A stretch of 60,692 nucleotides of DNA from contig JAYEIA010000199.1 in the NCBI GenBank assembly GCA_034659855.1, positions 1 through 60,692 on the forward strand, in the 5' to 3' direction. Both the position numbers and the translations under genes were made by a program. The notes below the pieces were generated by a model. The model ran no database searches, had not been told where the DNA came from, and worked only from the letters and a program-made list of their open reading frames with translations. Position 1 is the stretch's first letter, and each line of letters begins with the position of its first letter. The stretch comes from JAYEIA01 sp034659855 (GTDB lineage Bacteria > Bacteroidota > Bacteroidia > Bacteroidales > JAADGE01). Of the stretch, positions 43,411-52,855 are shown one piece after another.

Positions 43411-44633
43411 TATCTGATTTTTAATGTTATAACTGACAAAATGGCCAAGAGTACACCTATAATCCAGAATCGAGTAACAATTTTTGATTCCGGAATTCCT
43501 TTCTTTTGATAGTGATGATGTAAGGGAGCCATTAGTATGATTCGTTTTCCTGTTCCCGTGAGTTTTTTTGTAATTTTAAAATATAGCACTTGGACTATGA
43601 CCGACAGGCTTTCTGCCAAAAATATTCCTGCTAAAATTGGTATTAAAAGTTCTTTTCTTACAATAATTGCAAATACTGCAATAATACCGCCGATTGTCAG
43701 GCTTCCGGTATCGCCCATGAATACTTGCGCAGGGTATGAATTATACCATAAGAACCCGACGGTGGCGCCAATAAATGCACTGGCAAAAATGACCAATTCA
43801 CCAATGTTTGGGATGTACATTATATTCAGATAATCGGCAAAAATGAGGTTACCGGATAAATAGGCAAATATTCCCAGCGTTGTGCCAATTATAGCTGAAC
43901 TTCCTGTAGCCAAGCCATCGAGTCCGTCGGTGAGGTTTGCTCCGTTTGATACCGCCGTGATAATGATTACAACCGCAATAATAAATATTATCCAAGTCCA
44001 TTTTTCTTTTGATTCATCGGCAAACCATGCTAAATTTGAATAGTCAAATTCATTATCTTTAAAAAACGGAATGGTTGTTTTTACCGGTTTTTCGGCTTTT
44101 GTTTTAAAATTTTCGGGTTGTACATTGGTTTCACAAATTGTGGATGCTTGCGGGTTTTCTCTTATTTGGATGTCGTCGTTTAAATAAAATGTTAGGCCAA
44201 CGGCAATCCCTAATATAATCTGCCCGTATATTTTTACTCTGCCCGAAAGTCCGTCTTTGTTCTTTTTGAATGTTTTGATGTAATCATCGGCAAACCCAAC
44301 GGCTCCTAACCATATGGTAGTCAATATCATTAAGAGGATGTAAACGTTTCCCAGTTTGGCAATCAACAGAACCGGAATAAGTATGGCACCAATTATTATG
44401 ATACCTCCCATGGTGGGTGTACCTGATTTTTCTTTTTGTCCTTCCAGACCCAGGTCGCGTACCGTTTCGCCAATTTGTTTTTTATGCAGATAGTTGATTA
44501 TCTTTTTTCCCCACCACATAGAAACCAAAAGCGAAATAATAGCCGCCAAGGCTGCTCTGAACGAGATGTACTCGAACAGTCCCGCTCCGGGAAAGTCAAA
44601 CTGGTTAAGATAATGAAAAAGATAATACAGCAT
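43410..44633 (-). CDS. mraY: Phospho-MurNAc-pentapeptide transferase
   Basis: Makes lipid I on undecaprenyl phosphate. The 407-residue protein has about ten membrane helices. It carries the catalytic aspartate motifs GFADDYIK and NLTDGLDGLATG, and the GDTGSLTIGG and MAPLHHHYQKKG segments. A soluble insert of about 60 residues (QIRENPQAST... through KWTWIIF) lies between helices, as in other Bacteroidota MraY. Confidence 0.97.
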   Translation of the reverse strand: MLYYLFHYLNQFDFPGAGLFEYISFRAALAAIISLLVSMWWGKKIINYLHKKQIGETVRDLGLEGQKEKSGTPTMGGIIIIGAILIPVLLIAKLGNVYILLMILTTIWLGAVGFADDYIKTFKKNKDGLSGRVKIYGQIILGIAVGLTFYLNDDIQIRENPQASTICETNVQPENFKTKAEKPVKTTIPFFKDNEFDYSNLAWFADESKEKWTWIIFIIAVVIIITAVSNGANLTDGLDGLATGSSAIIGTTLGIFAYLSGNLIFADYLNIMYIPNIGELVIFASAFIGATVGFLWYNSYPAQVFMGDTGSLTIGGIIAVFAIIVRKELLIPILAGIFLAESLSVIVQVLYFKITKKLTGTGKRIILMAPLHHHYQKKGIPESKIVTRFWIIGVLLAILSVITLKIR

Positions 44634-44641
44634 AAAATTAT

Positions 44642-46099
44642 TTATTGTGTCTGTTTAATATTTAAAAATTCGGTTACAATTTCTTTGTCATCAAATTGGC
44701 TTCGTATGCCTTTGATTTCTTGATATGTTTCGTGTCCTTTGCCGGCGATTAGGATGATGTCATCTTTTGAAGCCAACAGGACAGCCGTCTTTATGGCCTC
44801 CTTCCGATCGCTTATATTTAATGTGCTTGCCTCTTCTTCTTTTGTCAAGCCTTCAAGCATATCATTGATGATGTCTGTCGGTTTTTCATTTCGAGGGTTA
44901 TCAGAGGTCAGGATAAGTTTGTCGCTGTTGGTATGTGCAATTGATGCCATCTTCGGGCGTTTCGTACGATCTCTGTTTCCGCCCGTTCCTATGACTGTAA
45001 TCAGTATTTGATTGGGTGTTTTAACAGCATTAATGGTGTGCAATACATTTTTAAGGGCATCGGGAGTATGAGCGTAGTCAATTATGGCCGTAATACCCGA
45101 TAAATTAATGGTTTCCAATCGCCCCCTTACCGGAGTAAACGCACTTATTTTGGTATAAATATCTCGTTTTCGTAAACCTAAAAGTACAGCTGTCCCGAAA
45201 ACGGCAGTAATATTGTAAGCATTAAAATCTCCGGCCATCAGCGTCCAAACTTCCGTATCGTTCATTTCCAATTTCATGCCTTCAAAACTGCTTTCAAGCA
45301 GGCTGGTTTTAAAATCAGCTAATGTTCTCATAGCGTATTTATAGGGCTTTGCTTTGCAATTTTGCAACATAACATCCGCATTTTTATCATCCGCATTTAT
45401 CAATGCGAAACTGTCTTTGGGCAAAGCGTCAAAAAGTTTCTTTTTTGCATAGATGTAACTTTTGAAATCTTTGTGATAATCTAAATGGTCATGTGTAATA
45501 TTGGTAAATACAGCCCCTTTGAAATGCAAACCGTGAACTCTTTTTTGTTCTAAGGCATGAGAGCTAATCTCCGCAAAGCAATATTTACATCCCTTATCAA
45601 CCATTTGGCGTAACAGCCTGTTTAGGGTAATGGGGTCGGGGGTTGTGAACTTTGTGCTGTACTCCTTTTTGTTAATATAATTGGCCACCGTGGAAATAAG
45701 TCCGGTTTTGTATCCCATGTCAAGGAAAAGTTTATAAAGCAAGCTTGCTGTCGTGGTTTTTCCGTTTGTTCCGGTGATGCCCACAAGCTGCAGGTCTTTG
45801 GAGGGATTGCCGTAATAATTTCCGGCAACACACCCCATAGCTACTGCGGTGTCTTTCACTTGTATCGTTGTTGTATCCTTGTACGTTTGATTATTACTTA
45901 CAACAACTGCAACAGCACCTGAGTCTGCAGCTTGTTGAGCAAATTTGTGTCCGTCGGTATTTTCGCCGATAACAGCAAAGAAAATGGCACCTTTAGTAAC
46001 TCTTCTTGAATCAAAAGTAAGTGCATAGACCGACTTATTGACTGAGCCGTCAATTTTTTCTGTACTTACATTTTTTAATAAATCGCTGATTTGTATCAT
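44642..46099 (-). CDS. murE: UDP-MurNAc-tripeptide synthetase
   Basis: Adds the third stem-peptide residue. The 485-residue protein shows the P-loop ITGTNGKTTTASLLYKL, ISSHALEQKRV, FTNITHDHLDYH and IDYAHTPDAL. The substrate motif is DNPRNE, the DNPR form that goes with meso-diaminopimelate, so the stem peptide is probably of the DAP type. murF, often next to murE in other phyla, is absent here, as is usual in this lineage. Confidence 0.97.
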   Translation of the reverse strand: MIQISDLLKNVSTEKIDGSVNKSVYALTFDSRRVTKGAIFFAVIGENTDGHKFAQQAADSGAVAVVVSNNQTYKDTTTIQVKDTAVAMGCVAGNYYGNPSKDLQLVGITGTNGKTTTASLLYKLFLDMGYKTGLISTVANYINKKEYSTKFTTPDPITLNRLLRQMVDKGCKYCFAEISSHALEQKRVHGLHFKGAVFTNITHDHLDYHKDFKSYIYAKKKLFDALPKDSFALINADDKNADVMLQNCKAKPYKYAMRTLADFKTSLLESSFEGMKLEMNDTEVWTLMAGDFNAYNITAVFGTAVLLGLRKRDIYTKISAFTPVRGRLETINLSGITAIIDYAHTPDALKNVLHTINAVKTPNQILITVIGTGGNRDRTKRPKMASIAHTNSDKLILTSDNPRNEKPTDIINDMLEGLTKEEEASTLNISDRKEAIKTAVLLASKDDIILIAGKGHETYQEIKGIRSQFDDKEIVTEFLNIKQTQ

Positions 46100-46109
46100 A
46101 TTAAAGCGT

Positions 46110-48236
46110 TTATCTGAGTTCTAATTTTACGGTCATTCCTTTTTCAACTTTTGTATTTGGAGTAATGGACTGATAGCGCACCGTACCGGCTCCTGAAATT
46201 TCAACATTGAGTCCGCAATACTCCATAAGAAATACGGCATCCTTTGCACCTAAATCTAATACTGAGGGTACTGTTCCTCTCGAAAATTGTTTTTGCTTAT
46301 AGTTTATTTTGTATTTATCTTTTTCTGTTGTAATCCAGTTGCCGGTATGGCTGTTATTTACTTCATAAGGAATTTGCAAAGCGGTCAGTATTTTATCGGC
46401 ATCCGATTTGTTTCCGCTTTTTGAAAATGGCGCATCAACCGGTCCGGTTGAGACTATTTGTTTTGGCCGATTTAATTCTCCGTCTCTTTGCCATATCCAT
46501 TCGGCTACTTTTTTAAAAACCGGAGCTGCTCTTTTGCCGCCGTCATATTTGTCTCCATTGGTTCCGTAGAGTACAACAATCATGGAATACTTTGGCTTAT
46601 CAGCCGGAAAGTATCCGACAAATGATGCTCTGTATTCATTGATAAACTGTTGTGTTTTGCTGTCATATTTTTTTGCTGTCCCGGTTTTTCCGGCAATTTT
46701 GAATGCGTTGCTTTTAATTCCGTGTGCAGTTCCTCTTGGTTCCGAAACTACCCCTTCGAGAGCCTCTTGAACTGTTTTAAGTGTTTTTTTCGAACAAATT
46801 AAGTCTGCATCTTGTTTAGAATTAAACGTTTTAACGATTTTCCCGTTTTCTTCAAATGCTTTAACAAGTCGGGGAGTTACTCTATATCCCTTATTGGCAA
46901 TGGCATTATAAAATGTAAGTAAACCCAAGGGAGTTATTCTTAATCCGTAACCAAAGGATAAGGAAACAAAGGTGTAGTCGTTTGTGGTTGCATTATCGAA
47001 TGTAGGACTGCGTTCTCCAAACACATCAATACCGGATTTTTTATTGAGTCCCATATCATAAAATCTACGAATGAGACGATCTTTATTTCCGGTATAATAT
47101 TTATCAATTATCATCGACATGCCTACATTGGAAGAATAGGAGAGTACCTGTTTGACAGTAATTTTTCCCAATGCTCTGTGATCCGTGATGTCTTCCCCGT
47201 GCATGTGAACGTATCCCTTCCCTGTGTTAATTATTTGATTTCCTTTGATGTAGCCGTCTTCAAGGGCAGCGATGAGTACCGGGAGTTTAAATGTTGAACC
47301 GGGTGCCAAGCTGTACCCTGCCGCATAATTTTCCGGTTTGCCGAGCGTGGAATCGCCGTTATTTTTTATATTTACCATAGACTTTATGTAGCCGGTTTCC
47401 GTTTCCATTACTACCAGCGTCGCATGCTTTGCGTTTGCATCAAACATTTCATCTCTGAGTACATTATGAGCATAATGTTGGAGGTTAATATCAATAGCTG
47501 TCAGCAAATCATAGCCTTTTTCTGCTAAGAGTTCACTGTTTTCTGAAACAGGCTTGCTTTTTCCGGCAACATTTTGAACAACAATTTCTTGCGGAGCTCC
47601 GGAAAGTGTAGAATGATAATAGCCTTCAAGTCCGCTGTTTCCGAATTGCCCCTTTATTCCGGGTTCTTCAGTGATGTCCCCAATCGTCCTTTCCAAAAGG
47701 TTTCCGAAGGGCAGTTTTCTCTCATAATGTGCTTCGGAAACAAAGCCTGATTTCAAGCTGCTCTTTTCTCTGAATATGGGGAACGTTTTGAGGTAACTTT
47801 TTTCTTTCGGAGAAATATCTTTGGCCGCAATGATTATGCGTTGGTTGGGATCTGCTTTAACAGACCTTATCAGTTTAATGTATTCTTGTGGTGTATGCGT
47901 TTTATTAAATGCTGAGAGCCGAATAGTCAAGGAGTCGATATCTGCATTAAATAAGCTGTCGGTCAAAAGAGGTGTTCCTACATCAAAATACACATTGTAT
48001 CGAACCACTGTTGTAGCCAAAAGATTACCATTACTGTCTTTTATGTCCCCTCGTATAGGCAAGCGGGTTTCATTCTTAAATGCCGATACTTCTTTTATTC
48101 TTTCGAAACGATCACTGTTTACAAAATTGAGGCGAATCATCATAAAGGCTGCTATTACGGTAAACAGCAAGGCAGTACCATAGAGCCAACCGACTCTGGC
48201 AAAAACCAATCCTTTATTTGAATTTCGTTTACTCAT
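46110..48236 (-). CDS. ftsI: Septal transpeptidase FtsI/PBP with C-terminal PASTA domain
   Basis: Class B penicillin-binding protein that cross-links septal peptidoglycan. The 708-residue protein has one N-terminal membrane helix (about residues 14-32), a dimerisation domain starting RLPIRGDIKDSNGNLLATT and a transpeptidase domain with SXXK as STFK (PGSTFKLPVL), SXN as SSN and KTG in AGKTGTAKKY. Residues from about 650 form a PASTA domain (VPSVLDLGAKDAVFLMEYCG). Its start overlaps the end of the FtsL-like gene by 8 bp. Confidence 0.96.
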   Translation of the reverse strand: MSKRNSNKGLVFARVGWLYGTALLFTVIAAFMMIRLNFVNSDRFERIKEVSAFKNETRLPIRGDIKDSNGNLLATTVVRYNVYFDVGTPLLTDSLFNADIDSLTIRLSAFNKTHTPQEYIKLIRSVKADPNQRIIIAAKDISPKEKSYLKTFPIFREKSSLKSGFVSEAHYERKLPFGNLLERTIGDITEEPGIKGQFGNSGLEGYYHSTLSGAPQEIVVQNVAGKSKPVSENSELLAEKGYDLLTAIDINLQHYAHNVLRDEMFDANAKHATLVVMETETGYIKSMVNIKNNGDSTLGKPENYAAGYSLAPGSTFKLPVLIAALEDGYIKGNQIINTGKGYVHMHGEDITDHRALGKITVKQVLSYSSNVGMSMIIDKYYTGNKDRLIRRFYDMGLNKKSGIDVFGERSPTFDNATTNDYTFVSLSFGYGLRITPLGLLTFYNAIANKGYRVTPRLVKAFEENGKIVKTFNSKQDADLICSKKTLKTVQEALEGVVSEPRGTAHGIKSNAFKIAGKTGTAKKYDSKTQQFINEYRASFVGYFPADKPKYSMIVVLYGTNGDKYDGGKRAAPVFKKVAEWIWQRDGELNRPKQIVSTGPVDAPFSKSGNKSDADKILTALQIPYEVNNSHTGNWITTEKDKYKINYKQKQFSRGTVPSVLDLGAKDAVFLMEYCGLNVEISGAGTVRYQSITPNTKVEKGMTVKLELR

Positions 48237-48570
48237 TATTCTTGTTTTGCTTACTAATATTTACAGACTGCACCGGTTTTACAGGAATATGCAGGTTTAT
48301 ATCCTTTGCTTTCAGACTATTCAGTACTGTTGATTCCAATGTTTTATTCATTACAGCCACACTGGTGAAAACATATTCTGTTCGAACTATTCTGAGTTCC
48401 TTCTTTAGTTCAGTAGCTTTGAAATACAGAGCTTCAACTCGGTATTGCTGGTACAGATAAAAAACAAATACCCCCACGGTAATAAAAAACAGGCGGGAGT
48501 GTTGTGTAAACCACTTCTTTTGAAGCCATTCACCGTTTAGTAATTGTTTGATGTATGATTCTTGAGCCAT
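48229..48570 (-). CDS. ftsL: FtsL-like division protein
   Basis: A 113-residue bitopic protein: a basic cytoplasmic start, one membrane helix (LFFITVGVFVFYLYQQY) and a coiled-coil tail (EALYFKATELKKELRIVRTEY). Similarity is low by nature; the call comes from topology and its position between rsmH and ftsI. The ATG at 48570 avoids overlap with the rsmH stop; an upstream ATG at 48588 overlaps it and is less likely. Confidence 0.82.
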   Translation of the reverse strand: MAQESYIKQLLNGEWLQKKWFTQHSRLFFITVGVFVFYLYQQYRVEALYFKATELKKELRIVRTEYVFTSVAVMNKTLESTVLNSLKAKDINLHIPVKPVQSVNISKQNKNNE

Positions 48571-48571
48571 A

Positions 48572-49495
48572 TTACAATTTTTCGGCAATTCTTAATTTAG
48601 CACTCGCTGCCCTGCTGTTTTGTTCAATTTCGTTTGCTGACGGAAGTCTGAATTTGGGCTTCAAAAACTTAAATTCAGTTTCCTTGTTTCCGTATATATC
48701 TGATTTAACAATACCGTCAATATTCCCGCTTTTAATAAAATTTTTCACCATTCGATCCTCTAAAGAATGATAGGTGAGTACAACCAATCGTCCGCCTTTT
48801 TGTATAATCTCGGGTAAGGCTGTGAGCATTTTTTCAAGCCCGCCCATTTCATCATTAGTCTCTATTCTCAACGCTTGATACAGTTGAGCCAATACCTTGT
48901 ACTCATTGTATTTTGGCAGAGCTTTTTGCACTGCCTCGTTCAAATCATCGGTAGTTATCAGCTTCTTTTCTACACGATATTCTGAAATTAGCTTTGCAAA
49001 ATATCCCGCTTTTTTAAGTTCTCCGTAAAGTTTAAATATTCGTTTCAGTTCTTCATAAGTGTATTCGTTAACAATTGTTGCCGCCGTTTTCTCCGATTTT
49101 CTGTTCATTCTCATGTCTAAGTCGGCCGATTTTTTAAATGAAAATCCGCGCTCGGCCTCGTTAAATTGATGAGAAGATACGCCCAGATCGGCAATCACCC
49201 CGTTTAGTTTACCTTCCTCCGAATAGTCAATAAAGTTTTTTACATACCTGTAATCCGATTTAAAGAAATATAAACGCTCTTTGTATTCAGTGGTATCCTG
49301 CAGTGCCTCAGCATTGAGTTCAGCTTCGGAGTCCTTATCAAAAGCAAACAACTTGATGGTTTTGTTCGTGTCAAGAATTGCTTTTGAGTGACCTCCTCCG
49401 CCAAAGGTAAGGTCGGCGTACAGTCCGTTATTTTTTATGTTTAATCCGGCAATAGATTCTTCCAACATCACCGGGACATGATATGTTCTGTCCAT
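48572..49495 (-). CDS. rsmH: 16S rRNA (cytosine1402-N4)-methyltransferase
   Basis: Methylates C1402 in the ribosomal decoding site. The 307-residue protein begins YHVPVMLEESIAGL and has the SAM-binding LYADLTFGGGGHSKAIL, then GVIADLGVSSHQFNEAERGFSF with DLDMRMN and the late VLTYHSLEDRMVKNF. It follows mraZ with a 3-bp gap. Confidence 0.97.
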   Translation of the reverse strand: MDRTYHVPVMLEESIAGLNIKNNGLYADLTFGGGGHSKAILDTNKTIKLFAFDKDSEAELNAEALQDTTEYKERLYFFKSDYRYVKNFIDYSEEGKLNGVIADLGVSSHQFNEAERGFSFKKSADLDMRMNRKSEKTAATIVNEYTYEELKRIFKLYGELKKAGYFAKLISEYRVEKKLITTDDLNEAVQKALPKYNEYKVLAQLYQALRIETNDEMGGLEKMLTALPEIIQKGGRLVVLTYHSLEDRMVKNFIKSGNIDGIVKSDIYGNKETEFKFLKPKFRLPSANEIEQNSRAASAKLRIAEKL

Positions 49496-49498
49496 GAC

Positions 49499-49960
49499 TT
49501 ATAATTCCGGTTGTTCGCCTCCCATAATGTCTTCGGCAAGTTGTGCAAAGTCCTCAGGACTTTCTTCGGCAGCGAGGTAGTTGTCTTTTGACCAAATTTC
49601 TATTTTTCTGTCTTGACCGGAGAAATATACGTCCTTCTCTATATCGGCATAATTTATTAAGTCTGCCGGCATCAATATCCTGTTGTTTCCGTCTAATTGA
49701 ACCTCAGAGGTATTTCTGTAAAATTCTCGTAAGAATACCTTATGTTTTTTATTGTAGGGGTTAATTTTTGAACGAATAATTTCGTTTTGTCGCTTCCATT
49801 CGTCAGCGGTGTATAAAATCAAGCATTTTTCAAAAATATCACGCTTTATGACAAAAGAATCAATCCCCTTGGACAGTAATTGCTTTTTTAAAGGCGCAGG
49901 AAGAATCACACGCCCTTTAGCGTCAACTCTGCCTGTAAAATCGCCAATAAAACTTGTCAT
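49499..49960 (-). CDS. mraZ: Transcriptional regulator MraZ
   Basis: A 153-residue AbrB-type double-repeat protein that represses the dcw operon from its own promoter. The N-terminal repeat is GDFTGRVDAKGRVILPAPLK and the second is VQLDGNNRILMPADL, each the expected swapped-hairpin motif. A four-box MraZ operator is seen directly upstream, so autoregulation is supported by the sequence. It is the first gene of the cluster. Confidence 0.96.
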   Translation of the reverse strand: MTSFIGDFTGRVDAKGRVILPAPLKKQLLSKGIDSFVIKRDIFEKCLILYTADEWKRQNEIIRSKINPYNKKHKVFLREFYRNTSEVQLDGNNRILMPADLINYADIEKDVYFSGQDRKIEIWSKDNYLAAEESPEDFAQLAEDIMGGEQPEL

Positions 49961-49990
49961 AACTTAATCCTCTGATATTTAAATTATTGA

Positions 49991-49998
49991 CAAATATA
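49991..49998 (-). promoter_or_regulatory. Bacteroidota -7 box of the dcw operon
   Basis: Minus strand reads TATATTTG, an exact TAnnTTTG match, 31 bp before the mraZ start. The MraZ operator begins 10 bp further upstream, across the -33 region. Confidence 0.65.
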
Positions 49999-50007
49999 TG
50001 ACAATTT

Positions 50008-50043
50008 TCCCACTTTTACACACTTTGTCCCACTTTTCCCCAC
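50008..50043 (-). promoter_or_regulatory. MraZ operator, four boxes with 10-bp period
   Basis: Reading the minus strand, four boxes follow each other every 10 bp: GTGGGG, GTGGGA, GTGTGT and GTGGGA, each separated by a four-base A-rich spacer. This matches the known MraZ target of repeated TGGG boxes spaced by one helical turn. The third box is degenerate. The array covers the -33 region of the dcw promoter, so MraZ binding should block transcription. Confidence 0.85.
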
Positions 50044-50223
50044 TATTTATCAATAATTTTATTAACAATGCAGTAAAGCTTTATTCTGTATGCTTTCCGG
50101 GAAGTTTTTGTTGAGTTGAGTTTTAGTAATATTGTTTTTGTTCCTTAATTCTACTTTACGAAGTTAAAACAAATTGATAATTAGCCTGAAAGTCTATATT
50201 AATTCAGTATGAGTTTTCCGTGG

Positions 50224-50397
50224 CGGGCTGAAAGCCCGGTTTATTTCAACCCAAGGCAACGCCTTGGGGCTATTGTCATTTTTAGTCTCGCCTTGTAAAG
50301 GTAACTTATTAATAAACTGCCCTTGCAGGGCGAACAAGCTCGTTTATTACGGACCCGGTGCGTTGCACCGGGCTGAATTAAATTGCTCTTTCAGAGC
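50224..50397. repeat. Array of six triloop hairpins (REP/BIME-like)
   Basis: Six palindromes, each with a three-base loop: CGGGCT-GAA-AGCCCG (50224-50238), CCCAAGGC-AAC-GCCTTGGG (50250-50268), CCTT-GTA-AAGG (50291-50301), GCCCT-TGC-AGGGC (50319-50331), CCCGGTGC-GTT-GCACCGGG (50354-50372) and GCTCT-TTC-AGAGC (50385-50397). Centre spacing alternates 28, 37, 29, 38, 28 bp, so the array looks like three tandem units of about 66 bp with two hairpins each. Stem sequences differ but stay paired. No gene covers it. Intergenic DNA from 50044 to 51648 holds no coding gene I can support. Confidence 0.8.
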
Positions 50398-50793
50398 GTT
50401 TCCAAACATCGTAAAGTTAGAAATCCTGACCTTTCGCAAACTAAATTGACGTAAATTGAAAATAAGGTAATAAGCTTGTTCGTGTTTTTTTTTATTTCTA
50501 CTAAGGTTTAAAAAAACGATAAGGTTTATTACTTAGCTTAAGAACCTTAGTTCGACAAATGCTCAGTACAAGTATTCTTACGGTTTTAACCTTAGTAGAA
50601 TTTTGGATTAACAGGATTTCAAACCTTATTACCTTATTTTTTTTATTAAAAATTTCAATGAAATACGACAATTTTATTTTACGAACAAATTATTACAAAC
50701 ACCTGATAATCAAACCATGGGTCAGGATTTTTAAAAGTAGGATTAACTACTATTTTCCCATAGCAAAAACAGACTAACAATTTGATAATGAAA

Positions 50794-50816
50794 AAGCGAA
50801 GTTAAAAACTTCGCTT
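50794..50816. repeat. Perfect 10-bp hairpin, possibly a terminator
   Basis: AAGCGAAGTT-AAA-AACTTCGCTT, with AAAAAG before it and a T-rich run (CTTTGTTTTTTTC) shortly after. No gene ends close by on either strand, so it may be an element rather than a working terminator. Confidence 0.55.
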
Positions 50817-50907
50817 AGCATCTTTGTTTTTTTCATTTTACATAGTCAGCTTAGCGAGGATACTTTTGTTTCTTTGGGTTGCTTCTTAAAGCCGGTACTT
50901 CCATTTT

Positions 50908-51030
50908 TTATGACTGCTTGCACCATTCGCAAAGTTGGTGAACTGCCGCCTTATTTTGACGACTGAGTGCTTCTGTTGAACTTCCGCACAATAGTTCTAA
51001 AACAATTTCCGGTTTTTTATTATTGCTTAT
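50908..51030 (-). pseudogene. Remnant of a transposase helix-turn-helix subunit
   Basis: Minus strand, without a start codon, reads KPEIVLELLCGSSTEALSRQ and continues to HQLCEWCKQS before a stop at 50908. This resembles the N-terminal helix-turn-helix of transposase first subunits (the PEIVLRLLRGE...ALSREL...EEW pattern). Only about 40 codons remain. Confidence 0.4.
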
Positions 51031-51265
51031 TCGTGGTTTTTATTATTATTGTTCATATTTGTAGTTCTTTGTCGCTTGCAAAACTAATGTAATTTAAATC
51101 CCCAAAAATTCCGCATTAATTCGGGGCTAATATAGATAGCTTTTACCGGGTAAAATAATTGATTTTCCATCCGTTAATAAGAGTTTGGGTAATTAAGCGG
51201 ATAAGCATAAAAAGTTATAAAGTTGAAAGTTTATAATAAAGGCCATAAGTTTTTGCTGTTTATAC

Positions 51266-51294
51266 CCGTCTGACCGCTTTGAGCGGTCTGACGG
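51266..51294. repeat. Isolated triloop hairpin
   Basis: A 13-bp stem with one mismatch around a TTG loop (CCGTCTGACCGCT / AGCGGTCTGACGG). Same design as the hairpins at 50224-50397 but standing alone 0.9 kb away. Confidence 0.6.
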
Positions 51295-51648
51295 ATTTAA
51301 GATTACAGCATTTACATAAGACGTTTATTATATAAAGTTAAAGTGCTAAAAATAAGAGTTTTAAGTTAATTGTAAAGGGATTTGTAAAGTTCTAATAATC
51401 AATCATATAGCTTGTTTTACTAAAACAGAACATACTTTTTAGACCAGAGTCATAAGGTTATATTGCCTCTTGAGGTTATATTGCCTTTTGCACAATGCAG
51501 ATATACAATAATTTTGTATTACGCAGAAGGCAAAGGCTATTTTTTTCACCGGTTAGGTTTGCAAACAAAACACAAATTTGAAAACTCACAGAATTTGGCA
51601 AGCAGAAACCTGTCAGAGTCCGGTTTCGCAAAGTTCTCATAGGAATTT

Positions 51649-52842
51649 TTAATACAAAAACCCAAACATCCATACCGGGATAGTATTTTTGTGGGGGTAT
51701 TCAATATTATCGGCAGCTATGTATGCATTTTTAATACCGGCAATTTGTTTTCGAGTTTTATTTTTTCCGCCTATTTCAAAAATATATGTATTGTCAATAA
51801 GGAAATCACTTCTATCTGTATAGTTTATTTTATGGTTCACATGCAACTGATTATAAAAAAAAGTTTCGCGTAAAGTTCCAACATTTACTTTGCTTTCGGT
51901 TAGTGCATATATCAAGTTTGGATTGTTAAGATATACTTTGTCTGGCTTATTAAGTTTGCTTATTCCAAATTTATTGGTTGTAAGCAAGAGTAATAATTCG
52001 GCTCGATGTAACCAATAAAGGTATTTTACTAATGTTTCTCTATTAATTCCTATTTTAAGACTAAGTTTAGATATATTTGGTTTGAAAGGAACTATTTCAG
52101 CAATTATTGTAAGTAATTTTCTTAAATTATGTATAGCTGTATAATCAATATTTTCAATACTATGCAAGTCATTCTCAATAATTTGAGTTACAGTTTGCTC
52201 TATTCGTTCATAATAACCTTCTTCATCTTCTGTAAAAAAAGGATAATAACCCGTTTTTAAATATTCACCGAAATATTTTATAGGCTTAATACTATTATTT
52301 ATTGTTTCTGCAATTTCGTTTGCATTTTGGAGTATTTCAGATAAGCTGTAAACAGGAAAATTAATATTGTATTTAAACAAAATAAATTCTCTAAATGAGA
52401 GACCGTTCATTTTGTATATAATTATTCGGCGACTTAAATCGCCTTTTCCTTTATGAATATCCAATGCCGAAGAGCCTGTAATAACAATAGAAAGTTCGGG
52501 GTATGTGTCGTAAATATTTTTTATTTCAACCGACCAATCAGGGTATTTGTGAACTTCATCAATAAATAAATATTTACCGCCTTGTTTTACAAACTCGTCG
52601 GTAAAGTCGCTTAGTGTCGTTTTGCTAAAATATAAATTATCCAAACTCACATATAAAACGTCATCTAAATTTTTATGATTTTGCTTTATATGTTGCAAAA
52701 GCAAAGTAGTTTTTCCCACACCTCTTGCACCCACAATTGCCGACAAACGATTTTTCCAATTTATTTGCTCCCACAAATATCTTTTAAAACTTAAATCAAC
52801 TGAGTTTAAGCGTGTACGAAATTGTTGTATTAGTTTTTCCAT
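51649..52842 (-). CDS. AAA ATPase with DUF4143 domain
   Basis: A 397-residue protein from the ATG at 52842. N-terminal AAA_14 ATPase: Walker A GARGVGKTTLL (near residue 38), Walker B KYLFIDEVHKYP and the sensor segment VITGSSALDIHKG. The C-terminal DUF4143 region has PNISKLSLKIGINRETLVKYLYWL, a winged-helix-like stretch, then LLLLTTNKFGISKLNKPDKVYLNNPNL and a nuclease-like ending (EIGGKNKTRKQIAGIKNAYI). These proteins are common singletons in accessory DNA; their role is not established. The longer frame to 52914 would translate the operator repeats (FVDCN twice) and is rejected. Its promoter sits in those repeats. Confidence 0.9.
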   Translation of the reverse strand: MEKLIQQFRTRLNSVDLSFKRYLWEQINWKNRLSAIVGARGVGKTTLLLQHIKQNHKNLDDVLYVSLDNLYFSKTTLSDFTDEFVKQGGKYLFIDEVHKYPDWSVEIKNIYDTYPELSIVITGSSALDIHKGKGDLSRRIIIYKMNGLSFREFILFKYNINFPVYSLSEILQNANEIAETINNSIKPIKYFGEYLKTGYYPFFTEDEEGYYERIEQTVTQIIENDLHSIENIDYTAIHNLRKLLTIIAEIVPFKPNISKLSLKIGINRETLVKYLYWLHRAELLLLLTTNKFGISKLNKPDKVYLNNPNLIYALTESKVNVGTLRETFFYNQLHVNHKINYTDRSDFLIDNTYIFEIGGKNKTRKQIAGIKNAYIAADNIEYPHKNTIPVWMFGFLY

Positions 52843-52855
52843 ATTTTTAATATTA

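Noticed and set aside
50264..50449. 61-codon reading frame in the hairpin array
   Set aside because: It simply translates the palindromic repeats.
51476..51673. 65-codon minus-strand frame after the DUF4143 ATPase
   Set aside because: It overlaps the end of the ATPase gene and has no recognisable features.
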